NCBI RefSeq assembly: GCF_036206005.1
Contig: NZ_CP108143.1
Location: 5,733,501 to 5,797,500 of the forward strand
Length of the DNA: 64,000 bases
Source: Streptomyces sp. NBC_00178
GTDB lineage: Bacteria; Actinomycetota; Actinomycetes; Streptomycetales; Streptomycetaceae
Direction: 5' to 3'
Shown here: positions 16,690-26,020 of the stretch, one piece after another
Position numbering within the stretch: position 1 is the first letter of the stretch
Layout of the letters: every line of letters starts with the position of its first letter
Notes under the pieces: model-generated
The model's database searches: none
Told to the model about the DNA's origin: nothing
Seen by the model: the letters and a program-made list of their open reading frames with translations, nothing else
Position numbers and translations under genes: made by a program

Positions 16690-18193
16690 ACGTGCTGATC
16701 AGCAGCAGGCACAGCGCGGCGATGGCCAGCTTCCCGGCCGCCTGCAGGAGCGGGCCGCGCAGCAGGATGAAGGTGTATCCGGCGATCAGCGGCGCGGCGA
16801 TGGCCAGCACACTCCCGGGGCCGGGTCCCGCCCGGGTGACGGCCCGCGCGTACCGGCGGTCGGTGCGCGCCACCGCGTAACCGATCAGTGCGAACCCGCC
16901 GATCACCCCGGACGCGCCGAAGTCGACCCAGAACTCGGTCCACAGCGGGGCCGAGAGGTTGGTCATCCTCAGCCCCATCCACTGCCCGACCCGGACCCCG
17001 GTGTCCTCCGGCTTCCCGCTCCACGCGGCGCGCGGCACGAAGAAGAGGGCGGAGCCCGTCAGCTGGCGTCCGTAGGTGTGGCCCCGGGTGTCGACCCAGG
17101 AGATGCTGTTGGCGAACATCACCATCTGGTCGTAGTCCTTGGTCACCAGCGGCTCGAAGACCGAAGCCGACTGTGCGGGCCGCTGTGCCTCGTCGTCGTA
17201 CCGGAACCTGTCGGCGTACGGGAACACCACCAGGGCCCCCACCACCCCCGTCGTCAGCACGATGCGGTAGATCGCCGCACTGCTCGGGAAGGCGGTGAAC
17301 ACGAAGGCCATCAGCACCGTCAGGAACCAGTAACGGGCGTTGGAGACCGGGTTGTTCACCACGAGGTTCAGTGCCACCAGCGCCACCCACACCAGCACCG
17401 TCGACGGGGCGCGCCGGGCCCGGTAGGAGGTCGCCAGACGGCGCGTGTAGAAGAGCAGCGCCAGCAGCGCGGGGACCTGGCCGAAGCCCTTGACGAACGC
17501 CGAGCCGACGTTGGACCCCTCCGAGACCACCCCGCTCGCCGCGACGGTCTCGTTGATCTCCTGCCGGCTGGAGAAGAAGACCGAGGGCCCGCCCAGCTTC
17601 AGCACGTAGAACGCGCTCGCCGCGAACGCCAGCAGCACCAGCAGTCGCAGCCGCACAGGGTGCGCCACGGCCGGCCCTCCGCCCGGGCTCCGCGTGGAGG
17701 GCGTACGGCGCCGCAGCGGCCGCCGCGAGGCCAGCAGCGCCCCCAGGTCGAAGGCGGCGCACCCCACCAGGACCATCGCGATGGCCGTGACCAGGTCCTG
17801 GCGCGGCCCCACCATCGGCGTGGGCGTCTGCCCGATCACCACCTGGGCGAACGGTGCCACGCCCATCGCGATGTACACGAACATCCAGAAGACGCCCTGG
17901 AGCAGCCGCCGCCGGGTGGAGAGGATCATCGTCGCCAGCCGGGCCCCCGCATAGCAGGTCAGCACCAACTGGAGCCAGTAGGCGGTGTCCCGGACCTCGC
18001 CGCCCGGCTGGGCGGCTATCACCGCGGGCAGGAAGCACACCAGGCCGAGAATGAGCGGCACGGACAGGGCCCGCGACAGCATCGACCAGGCGATCGGCTG
18101 CTCGGGCGGCTCAGGGGCGCCCCGGAGCGGCCACTTCGGAGGCGCGACCGTGCGGGCGGCCTGCTCGGTCGCCGATGTGTGCACCGACGTCAT
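16658..18193 (-). CDS. Wzy-like O-antigen/polysaccharide polymerase
   Basis: A 511-residue membrane protein with about 12 helices and a large soluble loop, the usual plan of Wzy polymerases. The loop region around residues 330-410 includes RFRYDDEAQRP, VTKDYDQMVMFANSISWV and GHTYGRQLTGSALFFVPRAAW. The latter resembles the conserved G-x-x-Y-G and P-R motifs of oligosaccharide repeat-unit polymerases. It should join lipid-linked repeats on the outer face of the membrane. A divergent GT4 gene lies upstream with a 107-nt gap; downstream it overlaps the flippase gene tail to tail. A ligase role is an alternative. Confidence 0.75.
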   Translation of the reverse strand: MTSVHTSATEQAARTVAPPKWPLRGAPEPPEQPIAWSMLSRALSVPLILGLVCFLPAVIAAQPGGEVRDTAYWLQLVLTCYAGARLATMILSTRRRLLQGVFWMFVYIAMGVAPFAQVVIGQTPTPMVGPRQDLVTAIAMVLVGCAAFDLGALLASRRPLRRRTPSTRSPGGGPAVAHPVRLRLLVLLAFAASAFYVLKLGGPSVFFSSRQEINETVAASGVVSEGSNVGSAFVKGFGQVPALLALLFYTRRLATSYRARRAPSTVLVWVALVALNLVVNNPVSNARYWFLTVLMAFVFTAFPSSAAIYRIVLTTGVVGALVVFPYADRFRYDDEAQRPAQSASVFEPLVTKDYDQMVMFANSISWVDTRGHTYGRQLTGSALFFVPRAAWSGKPEDTGVRVGQWMGLRMTNLSAPLWTEFWVDFGASGVIGGFALIGYAVARTDRRYARAVTRAGPGPGSVLAIAAPLIAGYTFILLRGPLLQAAGKLAIAALCLLLISTFKERRAGRRR

Positions 18194-18300
18194 GCTCCCC
18201 CCGGGATCAGTGAACCGCTGAACACTCTAGCGAATCAGCCCACTTGAGGGGGTGCGATGACTAGTCTGTGAAGTATTGGCCGCAGTTGAGGGGAACTCTG

Positions 18301-19461
18301 GTGAAAATCCTGCATGTTGTCACGCTCCACACGCCGGACCATGCCTTCGGCGGGCCGACCCGGGTGGCGTTCAACCTCTCCAAGGTCCAGCGGGCGAACG
18401 GCGACGACGCGCGCGTCATGGCCCTCGGCGACGGCTTCCCCGACGGTGAACTGCCCAGCCACGTGGAGGGCGTTCCCGTCCACCTGTTCCAGGCGCGGCA
18501 CGTGCTCCCCATGTTCGAGGTCAGCGGCATCACCTCCGCCGCGCTGCTGCGCACGGCACGCCGCATGATGCGGGGCGCCGACCTCGTGCACGTCCATCTC
18601 ATGCGGGACCTGGTGACCCTGCCGGCGGCGCTCCTCGCCCTCGCGACCCGTACCCCCCTGGTCGTCCAGACCCACGGCATGATCGACCCCACCGAGAAGA
18701 AGGCCGCCCAGCTCACCGACGTCCTCGGGGTGCGCAAGGTACTGCGCGAGGCCGACGCCGTCCTGCACCTCACCGAGATGGAGCGGGTCGACGTGAACGC
18801 CGTCGCCGCGCCCGTCCCGCTCACCCGTACCGTACGGCTGGTCAACGGTGTCCGCCCGCAGGAGCGCAAGCCCGCCCGCGAACCCGGCCGCCCCCCGACC
18901 GTGCTGTACCTCGCCCGCATCCAGGAGCGCAAGCGGCCGGAGGACTTCATCGCCGCGATGCCGCACGTCCTCGCCCGCCACCCGGACGCCCGCTTCGTGC
19001 TGGCCGGCCCGGACACCGGCGCGCTGGCCGGCACCCTGGCCCTCGCCCGGAAGCTGGGGGTCACGGGCTCCCTCGACCACGTGGGCCCGCTGGAGCACGA
19101 CGAGGTCCTCGCCGCCGGACGCGAGGCCGATGTGTACGTGCTGCCGGCGATCGAGGAGCCCTTCCCGGTCTCGGTCCTGGAGGCGATGTCGGTCGGCACC
19201 CCCGTCGTCATCACCCGCACCTGCGGACAGGGCCCCGACGTGTCGGGGGCCGGAGCGGGCCGGGTCATCGACAGCCGGGTCGGCGAGGACGCGGCCAACG
19301 CCCGCAAGGTCGCCGACGCGATCCTTGAGCTGCTGGAGCCGGAGGCCGCCGAGCAGGCGGGCAAGGCCGCCTGGCAGCTGGTCAACGACCAGTTCACCAT
19401 CGAGGCCGTCACCGCCACCCTCCGGCGGACCTACGAGGACGTGGTCCGCCGGAGGGCATGA
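18301..19461 (+). CDS. Glycosyltransferase family 4
   Basis: A 386-residue GT-B transferase. It has VKILHVVTLHTPDHAFGGPT at the N-terminus, LVVQTHGMIDPTEKKAAQ near 120-137 in the acceptor domain, and the donor-domain signature LPAIEEPFPVSVLEAMSVGT (about 282-301), with the E-x7-E pair. The start is GTG 18301, supported by GAGGGGAA upstream; an in-frame GTG 33 nt earlier has no such site. It converges on the GT2 gene, with only 4 nt between stops. Donor sugar is unknown; GDP-mannose or GDP-fucose is plausible because gmd and fcl are in the locus. Confidence 0.88.
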   Translation: MKILHVVTLHTPDHAFGGPTRVAFNLSKVQRANGDDARVMALGDGFPDGELPSHVEGVPVHLFQARHVLPMFEVSGITSAALLRTARRMMRGADLVHVHLMRDLVTLPAALLALATRTPLVVQTHGMIDPTEKKAAQLTDVLGVRKVLREADAVLHLTEMERVDVNAVAAPVPLTRTVRLVNGVRPQERKPAREPGRPPTVLYLARIQERKRPEDFIAAMPHVLARHPDARFVLAGPDTGALAGTLALARKLGVTGSLDHVGPLEHDEVLAAGREADVYVLPAIEEPFPVSVLEAMSVGTPVVITRTCGQGPDVSGAGAGRVIDSRVGEDAANARKVADAILELLEPEAAEQAGKAAWQLVNDQFTIEAVTATLRRTYEDVVRRRA

Positions 19462-19465
19462 GTGC

Positions 19466-20293
19466 TCAACCTGTCTTTCCCTCACGTGACTTGAGCGCGA
19501 TCTGCCAGCGGTAGAAGCTCATCGCCAGGGCGAAGTCCAGCCCCGCGCGTCCGTCCAGGAAGCCACGCCGGTAGACGTACATGTAGGCGAAGGACACCAG
19601 CGGCTTGAACGGCGCCTTGTGGAAGAGCTGCCCCTGACGGGACTTCACCTTCCGCACCTGCTCCTTGACGTCGGGGTGGTGCTCCAGCCACGCCTCCCAG
19701 TCCGAGTAGCGGTTGTGCCGCTCGAACCACGCGGTGACCGGGTCGAGGTCCTGGTGCTCGATGGGACTGCTCAGGGCCTCGGCGGTCGCCGCGACCGGCT
19801 GGTAGTGCCCCTCCACCTCGCCGATCCCGGGCGCGGCGAGGTCTCCCACCTCCGGGTAGTGGCACCGGGTCCGGTCGGTCAGGGACCGCTTGCGGATGGT
19901 GTACCCGTGCCGCAGCCGCTTCCCCGAGAACCAGTACCCCAGCGGGATGTCGTACGCCGCCGGCTTCGGCGCGGCCGGATCCGCGAAGATCCGCCGCAGC
20001 TCCGCGAGCAGCCCCGGGCTGAGGCGCTCGTCGCCGTCGAGCAGCAGGATCCAGTCGAGATCCGTGCGGACGTTCTCCAGGCACCACTGCTTCTTGCGGG
20101 GGTGGCCGCCGTCCCAGGTGTACGTGACCACCTCGGCCCCGCACTCCTCGGCGATCTTCGCGGTGTCGTCGGTGCTGTGGGAGTCCACCACGACGACCGC
20201 CTCGAAGTGGCCCAGGACCGATTTCACCGCCTCGGCGATGTTCAGACCCTCGTTCTTCGTGGGGATCGCGACGGCTATGGGCAGCTTGCTCAT
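19466..20293 (-). CDS. Glycosyltransferase family 2 (WaaE/KdtX-like)
   Basis: A 275-residue GT-A transferase. AVAIPTKNEGLNIAEAVKSV opens the fold (about 7-26), the VVVVDSHSTDDTAKIAEECG strand precedes the DxD motif LLLDGDERLSPGLLAELRR (about 92-110), and the C-terminal half has HYQPVAAT and HQDLDPVTAWFERHNRYSDW. That pattern is close to lipooligosaccharide glucosyl-/heptosyltransferase-like GT2 proteins. ATG 20293 is preceded by GAGGAGAC and overlaps the lipoprotein stop (ATGA). It is the last gene of the gmd-led operon. Confidence 0.88.
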   Translation of the reverse strand: MSKLPIAVAIPTKNEGLNIAEAVKSVLGHFEAVVVVDSHSTDDTAKIAEECGAEVVTYTWDGGHPRKKQWCLENVRTDLDWILLLDGDERLSPGLLAELRRIFADPAAPKPAAYDIPLGYWFSGKRLRHGYTIRKRSLTDRTRCHYPEVGDLAAPGIGEVEGHYQPVAATAEALSSPIEHQDLDPVTAWFERHNRYSDWEAWLEHHPDVKEQVRKVKSRQGQLFHKAPFKPLVSFAYMYVYRRGFLDGRAGLDFALAMSFYRWQIALKSREGKTG

Positions 20294-20991
20294 CCGTTGT
20301 CTCCTCGGGGCAGCCAGGCGTAGCAGCCTGTGGAGGTGAAGGTGCGTGCGGACTCCGGGACGGTGACCTCCACCGGCTTGCCGGTGTCGGAGGACCCGGA
20401 GGCCAGGGCCTTGCCGCCCGGCCCCGTCACCTGCCAGCCGCACGTCTTCGTGGGTGACGCGGCGCGGTAGCGGCCGGGCCGCAGGGCCGCGCCCTTGTGC
20501 GTACCGTCGGCGTAACCGCGTGCGGCGTCGTCGACGAGGTCCTGGTGCTGCGGGCACAGATGGGTGACCGCCGGCCCGGCGTCGGTGATCTCGCCGGAGA
20601 CGATCGCGCCGACGGCGATGTCCCGGTCGGCCTTGTCCAGGTAGCGGAGCCTGTCGCAGGTCTCCTGCCCCGTCTGGAGGACCGCCGCCGGGTCCATGCC
20701 CTTGGGTACCCGGTCGGTCAGGTACTCCTTCTGCTTCTTGGTGAAGGAACCCGTGGCCGGGGTGAGTTCCCCGGCGGGCGCCTTCGGAGCGTCACTGGAC
20801 TTCTGGGGCCTGGGGGCCGTCGTCCCGGCCGCCGGGCCGGCCACGGAGGGCGTGGCGGAGGCCGCCGCGGGCGGCTTGCTGCCCGCGGCGGCCTCCTTTC
20901 CCCCGTCGCCGGTCCCGCCGGACGAGCCGCAGGCGGCCAGCACCGCCGTCGCGAGGGCGACGGCGGTGCCGGCCAGGAACGGGTATCTCAC
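20290..20991 (-). CDS. Secreted lipoprotein of unknown function
   Basis: A 233-residue predicted lipoprotein. A short signal peptide ends in the lipobox LAAC, with Cys21 as the lipidated residue. A linker rich in Gly, Ala, Pro and Ser follows (about 22-80). The folded part starts near KKQKEYLTDRVPKGMDPAAV and has two cysteine pairs (QETCDRLR/THLCPQHQ and TKTCGWQV/STGCYAWL). The middle segment recalls DUF732-type small extracellular domains, but this is tentative. It overlaps both neighbours by 4 nt and so is made with the propeller/LamG proteins. It may anchor or assist them at the cell surface (inference). Confidence 0.75.
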   Translation of the reverse strand: MRYPFLAGTAVALATAVLAACGSSGGTGDGGKEAAAGSKPPAAASATPSVAGPAAGTTAPRPQKSSDAPKAPAGELTPATGSFTKKQKEYLTDRVPKGMDPAAVLQTGQETCDRLRYLDKADRDIAVGAIVSGEITDAGPAVTHLCPQHQDLVDDAARGYADGTHKGAALRPGRYRAASPTKTCGWQVTGPGGKALASGSSDTGKPVEVTVPESARTFTSTGCYAWLPRGDNG

Positions 20992-23243
20992 TCACTCGTC
21001 CTCAGGGCGTAGTGCGCGCTGACCTGGGAAGCGCTCAGCGCGGTCGGGTACACGGCCGTCTCGTCGATCTGCCCGGCGAAGAAGTTGCTGGTCGGGCGGT
21101 TCGGCCAGTTGGCCAGGTTGTCCCCGCCGACCCTCCAGTAGCCGGGGTAGTTCTCGTTGCCGGTGTAGAGGAAGTTGGACGCGCGCAGCTGCCCGTCCAC
21201 GTACAGCGCCATGCCGCCGGTGCCCTGGGTGGCGACGACGTGGTGCCAGTTGCCGTCGTTGTAGGCCCCCGTCGTGGTGACGGTGCGGTAGCCGCCGCTG
21301 TAGATGCCGAAGACCAGGCGCCCGTTGTTGGCCATGTAGACCTGCTTGTCGTAACGGCTGCTGTTCTGCATGGTCAGGTTCCCGAACCCGATGACCTTGC
21401 CGCCACGGGTGGTGGTGGTCTTGATCCAGGTCTCCACGGAGAAGCGGGTCGGCTGGGCGTGCAGCTTGTTGCTGTACGCGTATTCGGTGGAGCCGTCGAA
21501 GCCGATCGCCGTCGAACTGCCCGCGATCGCGGCCGGTGTCTGCTGGTAGGCGGGGCCGTTGCGCAGGAAGCCGTTGTTCAGCCCGGCGGTCGTGTCCGCG
21601 GCGAAGGTGGACGTGCCCTCGTCGTATCGCCAGTAGAGCGTGGCCCCGTCGGAGAGGACCCGCGCCGGATACGCCTGTGTGGCCGCCGCCACGGTCGCGG
21701 ACTGGGCGGGGGACTTGGCGCTGGTGTTGGTGCCGTCGCTCGCCGTGATGCGGTACGAGTGGGTCTCGCCCACCGCCACGTCGGTGTCGGTCCACTTCAG
21801 CTGCGGGCGGTCCCAGAAGAGGGAGTAGCCCGTGACGGTGTGCACGGGTGTGCTCGCGCCGTCCTTGTAGATCCGGTAGGTCAGCTCACCGTCGTCGGTG
21901 TCGAAGCTGGTCTGCCAGTTGACGTCGATCCGCCCCGGGGCGACCGTCGAGAGGCTGACGTTGGGCACCCACGGCGCCCCGGTGTCCGGGCCGTCGGCGA
22001 ACCGGGTCAGCCCTTGCTGGCCGCCGCCGTTGACGGTGGTGAACTCACCGCCGACCCACAGGTAGTGGCGGCCGCCCTTGTCGGTCTGCGTCATGACACG
22101 CGGACCGACGGGCTCACCGATGCCGTCGTTCGTGTCCGGGAACCAGGGCAGGAGCGTCGGGTCGTCGACGGACTGGGCGAGCAGGTGCCTGCGCGGCTGG
22201 TCCGGGAACCCGCCCATGCTGGCGCAGTCGTGGGCGTGGCTCCCGCTGTAGAGCACGCCCGAGTGGACCAGCACGGTCTGGGTGGCGCCCAGGCAGGTGT
22301 CCCGCCAGCGCTGCTGGTAGTCGTCGAGGTCGATCGCGATGCGGCCGTCGAACACCCCGCCGCCGGTACCCTCGTTGGCGGTGTACAGGCCCGTCGCGTC
22401 CGTCGTGAGGTCCTGCACCGTCGAGGTGTTCGGGATGAAGCCCGGGTAGCTCTTGGTGAGGGCGCCCGTGGTGGCGTCGACCACCGCGAGGGCGTGCGAG
22501 GTGGTGCCGTTCACGGTGAAGAAGTCACCGCCGAGCGCCACGTGCTGACCGTCCGGGGTCACCTGGACCGCCCTGGCAACCTCGTCCGCGTCGGCGGTCC
22601 ACGGCAGCAGGCTCGCGCCCGTGCTGACCGCGGCGAACTTGCTCCGGGTCTGGCCGCCCACGCTGTTGAAGTCACCGGCCAGATAGACGGTGTCCGCGGT
22701 GACGTCCAGGGCCCGGACCGTCGCCGAGACCGCGATCTTGAAGTTCTGGCGCGGCGTGCAGGTCGCGGTGTCGATCGCCGCGATGTTGCTGACGCCCACC
22801 CCGTTCACCGCGCCGAACTGGCCTCCCGCGTACAGGGTCCCGCCGTCCGGTGAGAGCGCGAGCGCCCGGACGGTGGCCGTTCCCGAGGAGAGGGTGAACG
22901 ACAGGCCGCAGCCCGTCGGCGCGCCGGTGGCGGCGTCGAACGCCGCGAAGTTGACCGCGGGCTGTTCGGAGGTGCCCGCGGCCGCGTCGGGGGGCCGGAT
23001 GGTGGAGAAGGTGCCTCCGGCGTACACGACGCCGTTCGTCGCGGCCATCGACCAGACGATGCCGTTGGTCTGCCAGGTGGTGAGGTCGTCCGCCGTGATG
23101 GACACCGGCGGTGTCAGGGCCGTGGCGGGCGAGGCCCCCACCGCGGTCGCGGTCAGTGCGCCCGCGAACAGGCAGAGCGCGGTGGAGGCGGCCCGCACGC
23201 GGCCACGTCCCCCTGGTCTCCGCCCCGTACTTCCGTTCATCAT
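20988..23243 (-). CDS. Secreted beta-propeller + fibronectin III + LamG protein (copy 1)
   Basis: A 751-residue exported protein. An N-terminal signal peptide (about 1-42, ending ATALTPPV) precedes a propeller-like region of repeats with the pattern VYAGGTF...V.G (for example GTLYAGGQFGAVNG, TVYLAGDFNSVGG, VALGGDFFTVNG, LWVGGEFTTVNG). A fibronectin-type segment (about 420-520) and a LamG/concanavalin-like domain (about 530-745, with FDGSTEYAYSNKLH, FSVETWIKT and WHHVVATQGTGGMALYVDG) follow. It overlaps the upstream paralogue and the downstream lipoprotein by 4 nt each. It is probably a surface glycan-binding or adhesive protein; no catalytic motif was seen. Confidence 0.8.
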   Translation of the reverse strand: MMNGSTGRRPGGRGRVRAASTALCLFAGALTATAVGASPATALTPPVSITADDLTTWQTNGIVWSMAATNGVVYAGGTFSTIRPPDAAAGTSEQPAVNFAAFDAATGAPTGCGLSFTLSSGTATVRALALSPDGGTLYAGGQFGAVNGVGVSNIAAIDTATCTPRQNFKIAVSATVRALDVTADTVYLAGDFNSVGGQTRSKFAAVSTGASLLPWTADADEVARAVQVTPDGQHVALGGDFFTVNGTTSHALAVVDATTGALTKSYPGFIPNTSTVQDLTTDATGLYTANEGTGGGVFDGRIAIDLDDYQQRWRDTCLGATQTVLVHSGVLYSGSHAHDCASMGGFPDQPRRHLLAQSVDDPTLLPWFPDTNDGIGEPVGPRVMTQTDKGGRHYLWVGGEFTTVNGGGQQGLTRFADGPDTGAPWVPNVSLSTVAPGRIDVNWQTSFDTDDGELTYRIYKDGASTPVHTVTGYSLFWDRPQLKWTDTDVAVGETHSYRITASDGTNTSAKSPAQSATVAAATQAYPARVLSDGATLYWRYDEGTSTFAADTTAGLNNGFLRNGPAYQQTPAAIAGSSTAIGFDGSTEYAYSNKLHAQPTRFSVETWIKTTTTRGGKVIGFGNLTMQNSSRYDKQVYMANNGRLVFGIYSGGYRTVTTTGAYNDGNWHHVVATQGTGGMALYVDGQLRASNFLYTGNENYPGYWRVGGDNLANWPNRPTSNFFAGQIDETAVYPTALSASQVSAHYALRTSE

Positions 23244-26020
23244 TCATCTCCGAAGGTGAGAACGAGCTGCGGCCGGTAGGCCGCGGTTGCCTCGCTCGAC
23301 CAGATGCGGAGACTGTCCGTCCCGCTGCTGGTCAGGGCGAGTGAGGAGGCGGAGCCCAGGGCCCCGCCCAGTGCCGTCGCGTCGAGGTCCGCCGAGTAGC
23401 CGGTGGAGACCGCTGACGCGCCGGTTATGGTCCCCAGCACGGACGTGGAGAGCGTCGGCCGGGTGTTGTAGGTGACCGCCGATTCGGTCCATGTGCCGGT
23501 GACCGGCACGACGCTGTGGCTCTCGGCCGATCCCGCCGTCGAGTCCGACGAGGTACGGAAGGCGAGCCGCGCGCTCTTGAGCACCTGGCCGGCCGGAGCC
23601 GACGGCAGGGTGAAGCGCAGGTAACCCAGATAGGCCGTGCTGCCCCGGGAGGCGAGCTGGCTGTCGTTGTAGTTCGTGTTCGCGGCGGCGGCGTTGACGT
23701 ACGCGTCCTCGTCCGGGGTGACCGTGACGGTGGAGTCGCCCGGCCCGGGCGGTGTGCCCGCAAGGGTGTGGTGGGCGGCCACCTGGGCGGGGGTGAGCGC
23801 CGTCGGGTAGACCGCCGTCTCGTCGACCTGGCCGGCGAAGTAGTCGCTCGTGGGACGGTTCGGCCAGGCGTTGTTCATGGCGTCACCGCCCACCCGCCAG
23901 AACCCGTTGTACGAGCGGTTGCCCGTCGCCGCGTTCGTGCCGACGGGGGCCCCGTCCACGTACAGCACCATGCCCGACGGCCCCTGGGTGGCGACGGCGT
24001 GGTGCCAGGCGCCGTCGTTGTACGAGGCCGGGGACGTGATGGTGGGCCGGGCAGCGCCGCTCTGCACACCGAACGCCAGACGTCCGTCGTTCGTCAGGTA
24101 GACCAGCTTGTCGGAGATGCTGCTCGTGTGGCCGCGCGCGGTGCCGATGTTGTTGCCGTAGCCCACGATCCGCCCGCCGGTCGTCGACGTGGTGCGGAAC
24201 CAGGTCTCGACCGAGTACGGCGTGGGCGAGGTGTAGTGGTGCAGCCGGTCGCTGTACACGTACTCGTCGGTGCCGTTGAGGGACAGCGCCGCCGAACCGG
24301 CCACCGCGGACGGCGTGGCCCGGTAGCCCGGCGCGTTCACGTACACCCCGCCGTCGCCGCTCGCCGACGTGTCCGCGGCGAAGGCGCCACCGGCTTCGTC
24401 GTAGCGCCAGTACAGGTCGGCGCCGTCCGCGAGCACCTTCTCCTGGTACGGGGACGCCGACGACGCGGCGGTCACGGTGGCGGCGGGGGAGAGCCCGCCG
24501 GTGTTCGTGCCGTCGCTCGCCGAGATCCGGTAGCTGTACGTCCGCCCGGCCACCACGTTCCGGTCGGTGAACGTCAGCTGCGGCCTGCTGAAGAACAGCG
24601 AGGACCCCGTCGTCGTGTACACCGGCGTCGAACCGCCGTCCCGGTAGACCCGGTAGGTCAGCAGGCTGTCGTCCAGGTCCAGGCTGCTGCGCCAGCTGAC
24701 CTCGACCTCGCCCGCACGCGGAGCGGACACGCTCACCGCGGGAGCGGCCGGCGCCCCCGTGTCGGGGGTGTTCGCGAACCGGGTCAGGGACTGCTGGCCG
24801 ACGCCGTTGACCGTGGTGAACTCGCCGCCGACCCAGAGGAAGTCCCGTCCGCCCCGCGAGGACACCGTCAGGGCCCGGGGGCCCACCGGCTCGCCGATGC
24901 CGTCGTTGGTGTCCGGGAGCCACCCCAGCAGGTCCGGGTCGTCCACGGACTGCGCGGTCAGATGCTTGCGGGCCTGGTTGGGGAATCCGCCCATGCTGGA
25001 GCAGTCGTGGACGTGGCTGCCCGCGTACAGGACGCCCTGGTACACCCGCAGTGCCTGCGTGGCGCCCTGGCAGGTGTCCCGCCAGCGCTGGTCGAAGCCG
25101 GCCAGACCCATGGCCAGCCGTCCGTCGAACGAGTTGCCCCCCGCGCCCTCGCCCGCGGCGTACCACCCGCCGGACGCCGAGTCCGTGACGATGTCCTTGA
25201 TGACGGCGGACGCCGGGATGAACGAGGCGCCGTAGGCGCGGGTGAGCGATCCGGTGGCGGCACTCGTCACCGCGAGCGCGTGGGACGCGGCGCCGCCGAC
25301 GGTGAAGAAGTCACCGCCGATCAGCACGCTGTCCCCGTCCGGGGTCACCCGCAGGGCGCGGCCGGGCTCGTCGGCGTCCGGATTCCATCCGGTGAGCACC
25401 CCGGTCGCGGTGACCGCGCCGAAGAAGCGGCGGGCCGTCCCGTTGACCGTCTGGAAGTCGCCGCCCGCGTACACGGTGCCGTCCCGGGCGACGTCGAGCG
25501 CGCGCACCGTCGCCCCGAACTGCGGCGCGAAGCCCGTGCGCGGCCGGCAGGTGGCCGTGTCGACGGCGGCCAGGCCGTTGACGGCCGTCCCGTTGACCGC
25601 GTTGAAGTAACCACCCACGTACAGCGTGGACTTGTCGGGTGACACGGCGAGCGCCCGGACCGTGGCCGTGCCGCTGCTCCTGGTGAAGGAGAGCGAGCAC
25701 CCGGTGGGCGCACCCGTCGCCGCGTCGAACGCGGCGAAGTTCACGGCGGAGGTCGTGTTGCTCCCGGCGGGCGAACCCGCCGGCCGGATGCCCGTGAAGG
25801 TGCCGCCCGCGTAGACCACCCCGTTCGCCTCGGCGAGCGTCCAGACGATGCCGTTGGTCTGGTACGTCGACAGGGCGTCGGCGGTGAAGCCGACCGGCGG
25901 GGTCACCGCGGCGGCCGGGGGAGCGGTGGCCGCGCCGACGCCGAGCGCGCCCGCGGCCAGGGCCAGGACGGCCGTGAACACGCCGGCCCGGTCGCGTCCG
26001 AGACGTCCTGGCCCTCTCAC
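23240..26020 (-). CDS. Secreted beta-propeller + fibronectin III + LamG + DNRLRE-type protein (copy 2)
   Basis: A 926-residue paralogue of the downstream gene with the same order: signal peptide (about 1-38), propeller repeats (VYAGGTFTGIRPAG, TLYVGGYFNAVNG, TVYAGGDFQTVNG), fibronectin-like segment and LamG domain (FSVETW-like YSVETWFRTTSTTGG, WHHAVATQGPSGMVLYVDG). It has an extra C-terminal domain of about 165 residues (DAYVNAAAANTNYNDSQLAS, YLRFTLPS, TWTESAVTYNTRP), the DNRLRE/CBM96-like fold. GTG 26020 overlaps the gmd stop (GTGA). Linkage to GDP-sugar enzymes suggests the protein binds or organises the polymer built here. Confidence 0.8.
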   Translation of the reverse strand: MRGPGRLGRDRAGVFTAVLALAAGALGVGAATAPPAAAVTPPVGFTADALSTYQTNGIVWTLAEANGVVYAGGTFTGIRPAGSPAGSNTTSAVNFAAFDAATGAPTGCSLSFTRSSGTATVRALAVSPDKSTLYVGGYFNAVNGTAVNGLAAVDTATCRPRTGFAPQFGATVRALDVARDGTVYAGGDFQTVNGTARRFFGAVTATGVLTGWNPDADEPGRALRVTPDGDSVLIGGDFFTVGGAASHALAVTSAATGSLTRAYGASFIPASAVIKDIVTDSASGGWYAAGEGAGGNSFDGRLAMGLAGFDQRWRDTCQGATQALRVYQGVLYAGSHVHDCSSMGGFPNQARKHLTAQSVDDPDLLGWLPDTNDGIGEPVGPRALTVSSRGGRDFLWVGGEFTTVNGVGQQSLTRFANTPDTGAPAAPAVSVSAPRAGEVEVSWRSSLDLDDSLLTYRVYRDGGSTPVYTTTGSSLFFSRPQLTFTDRNVVAGRTYSYRISASDGTNTGGLSPAATVTAASSASPYQEKVLADGADLYWRYDEAGGAFAADTSASGDGGVYVNAPGYRATPSAVAGSAALSLNGTDEYVYSDRLHHYTSPTPYSVETWFRTTSTTGGRIVGYGNNIGTARGHTSSISDKLVYLTNDGRLAFGVQSGAARPTITSPASYNDGAWHHAVATQGPSGMVLYVDGAPVGTNAATGNRSYNGFWRVGGDAMNNAWPNRPTSDYFAGQVDETAVYPTALTPAQVAAHHTLAGTPPGPGDSTVTVTPDEDAYVNAAAANTNYNDSQLASRGSTAYLGYLRFTLPSAPAGQVLKSARLAFRTSSDSTAGSAESHSVVPVTGTWTESAVTYNTRPTLSTSVLGTITGASAVSTGYSADLDATALGGALGSASSLALTSSGTDSLRIWSSEATAAYRPQLVLTFGDE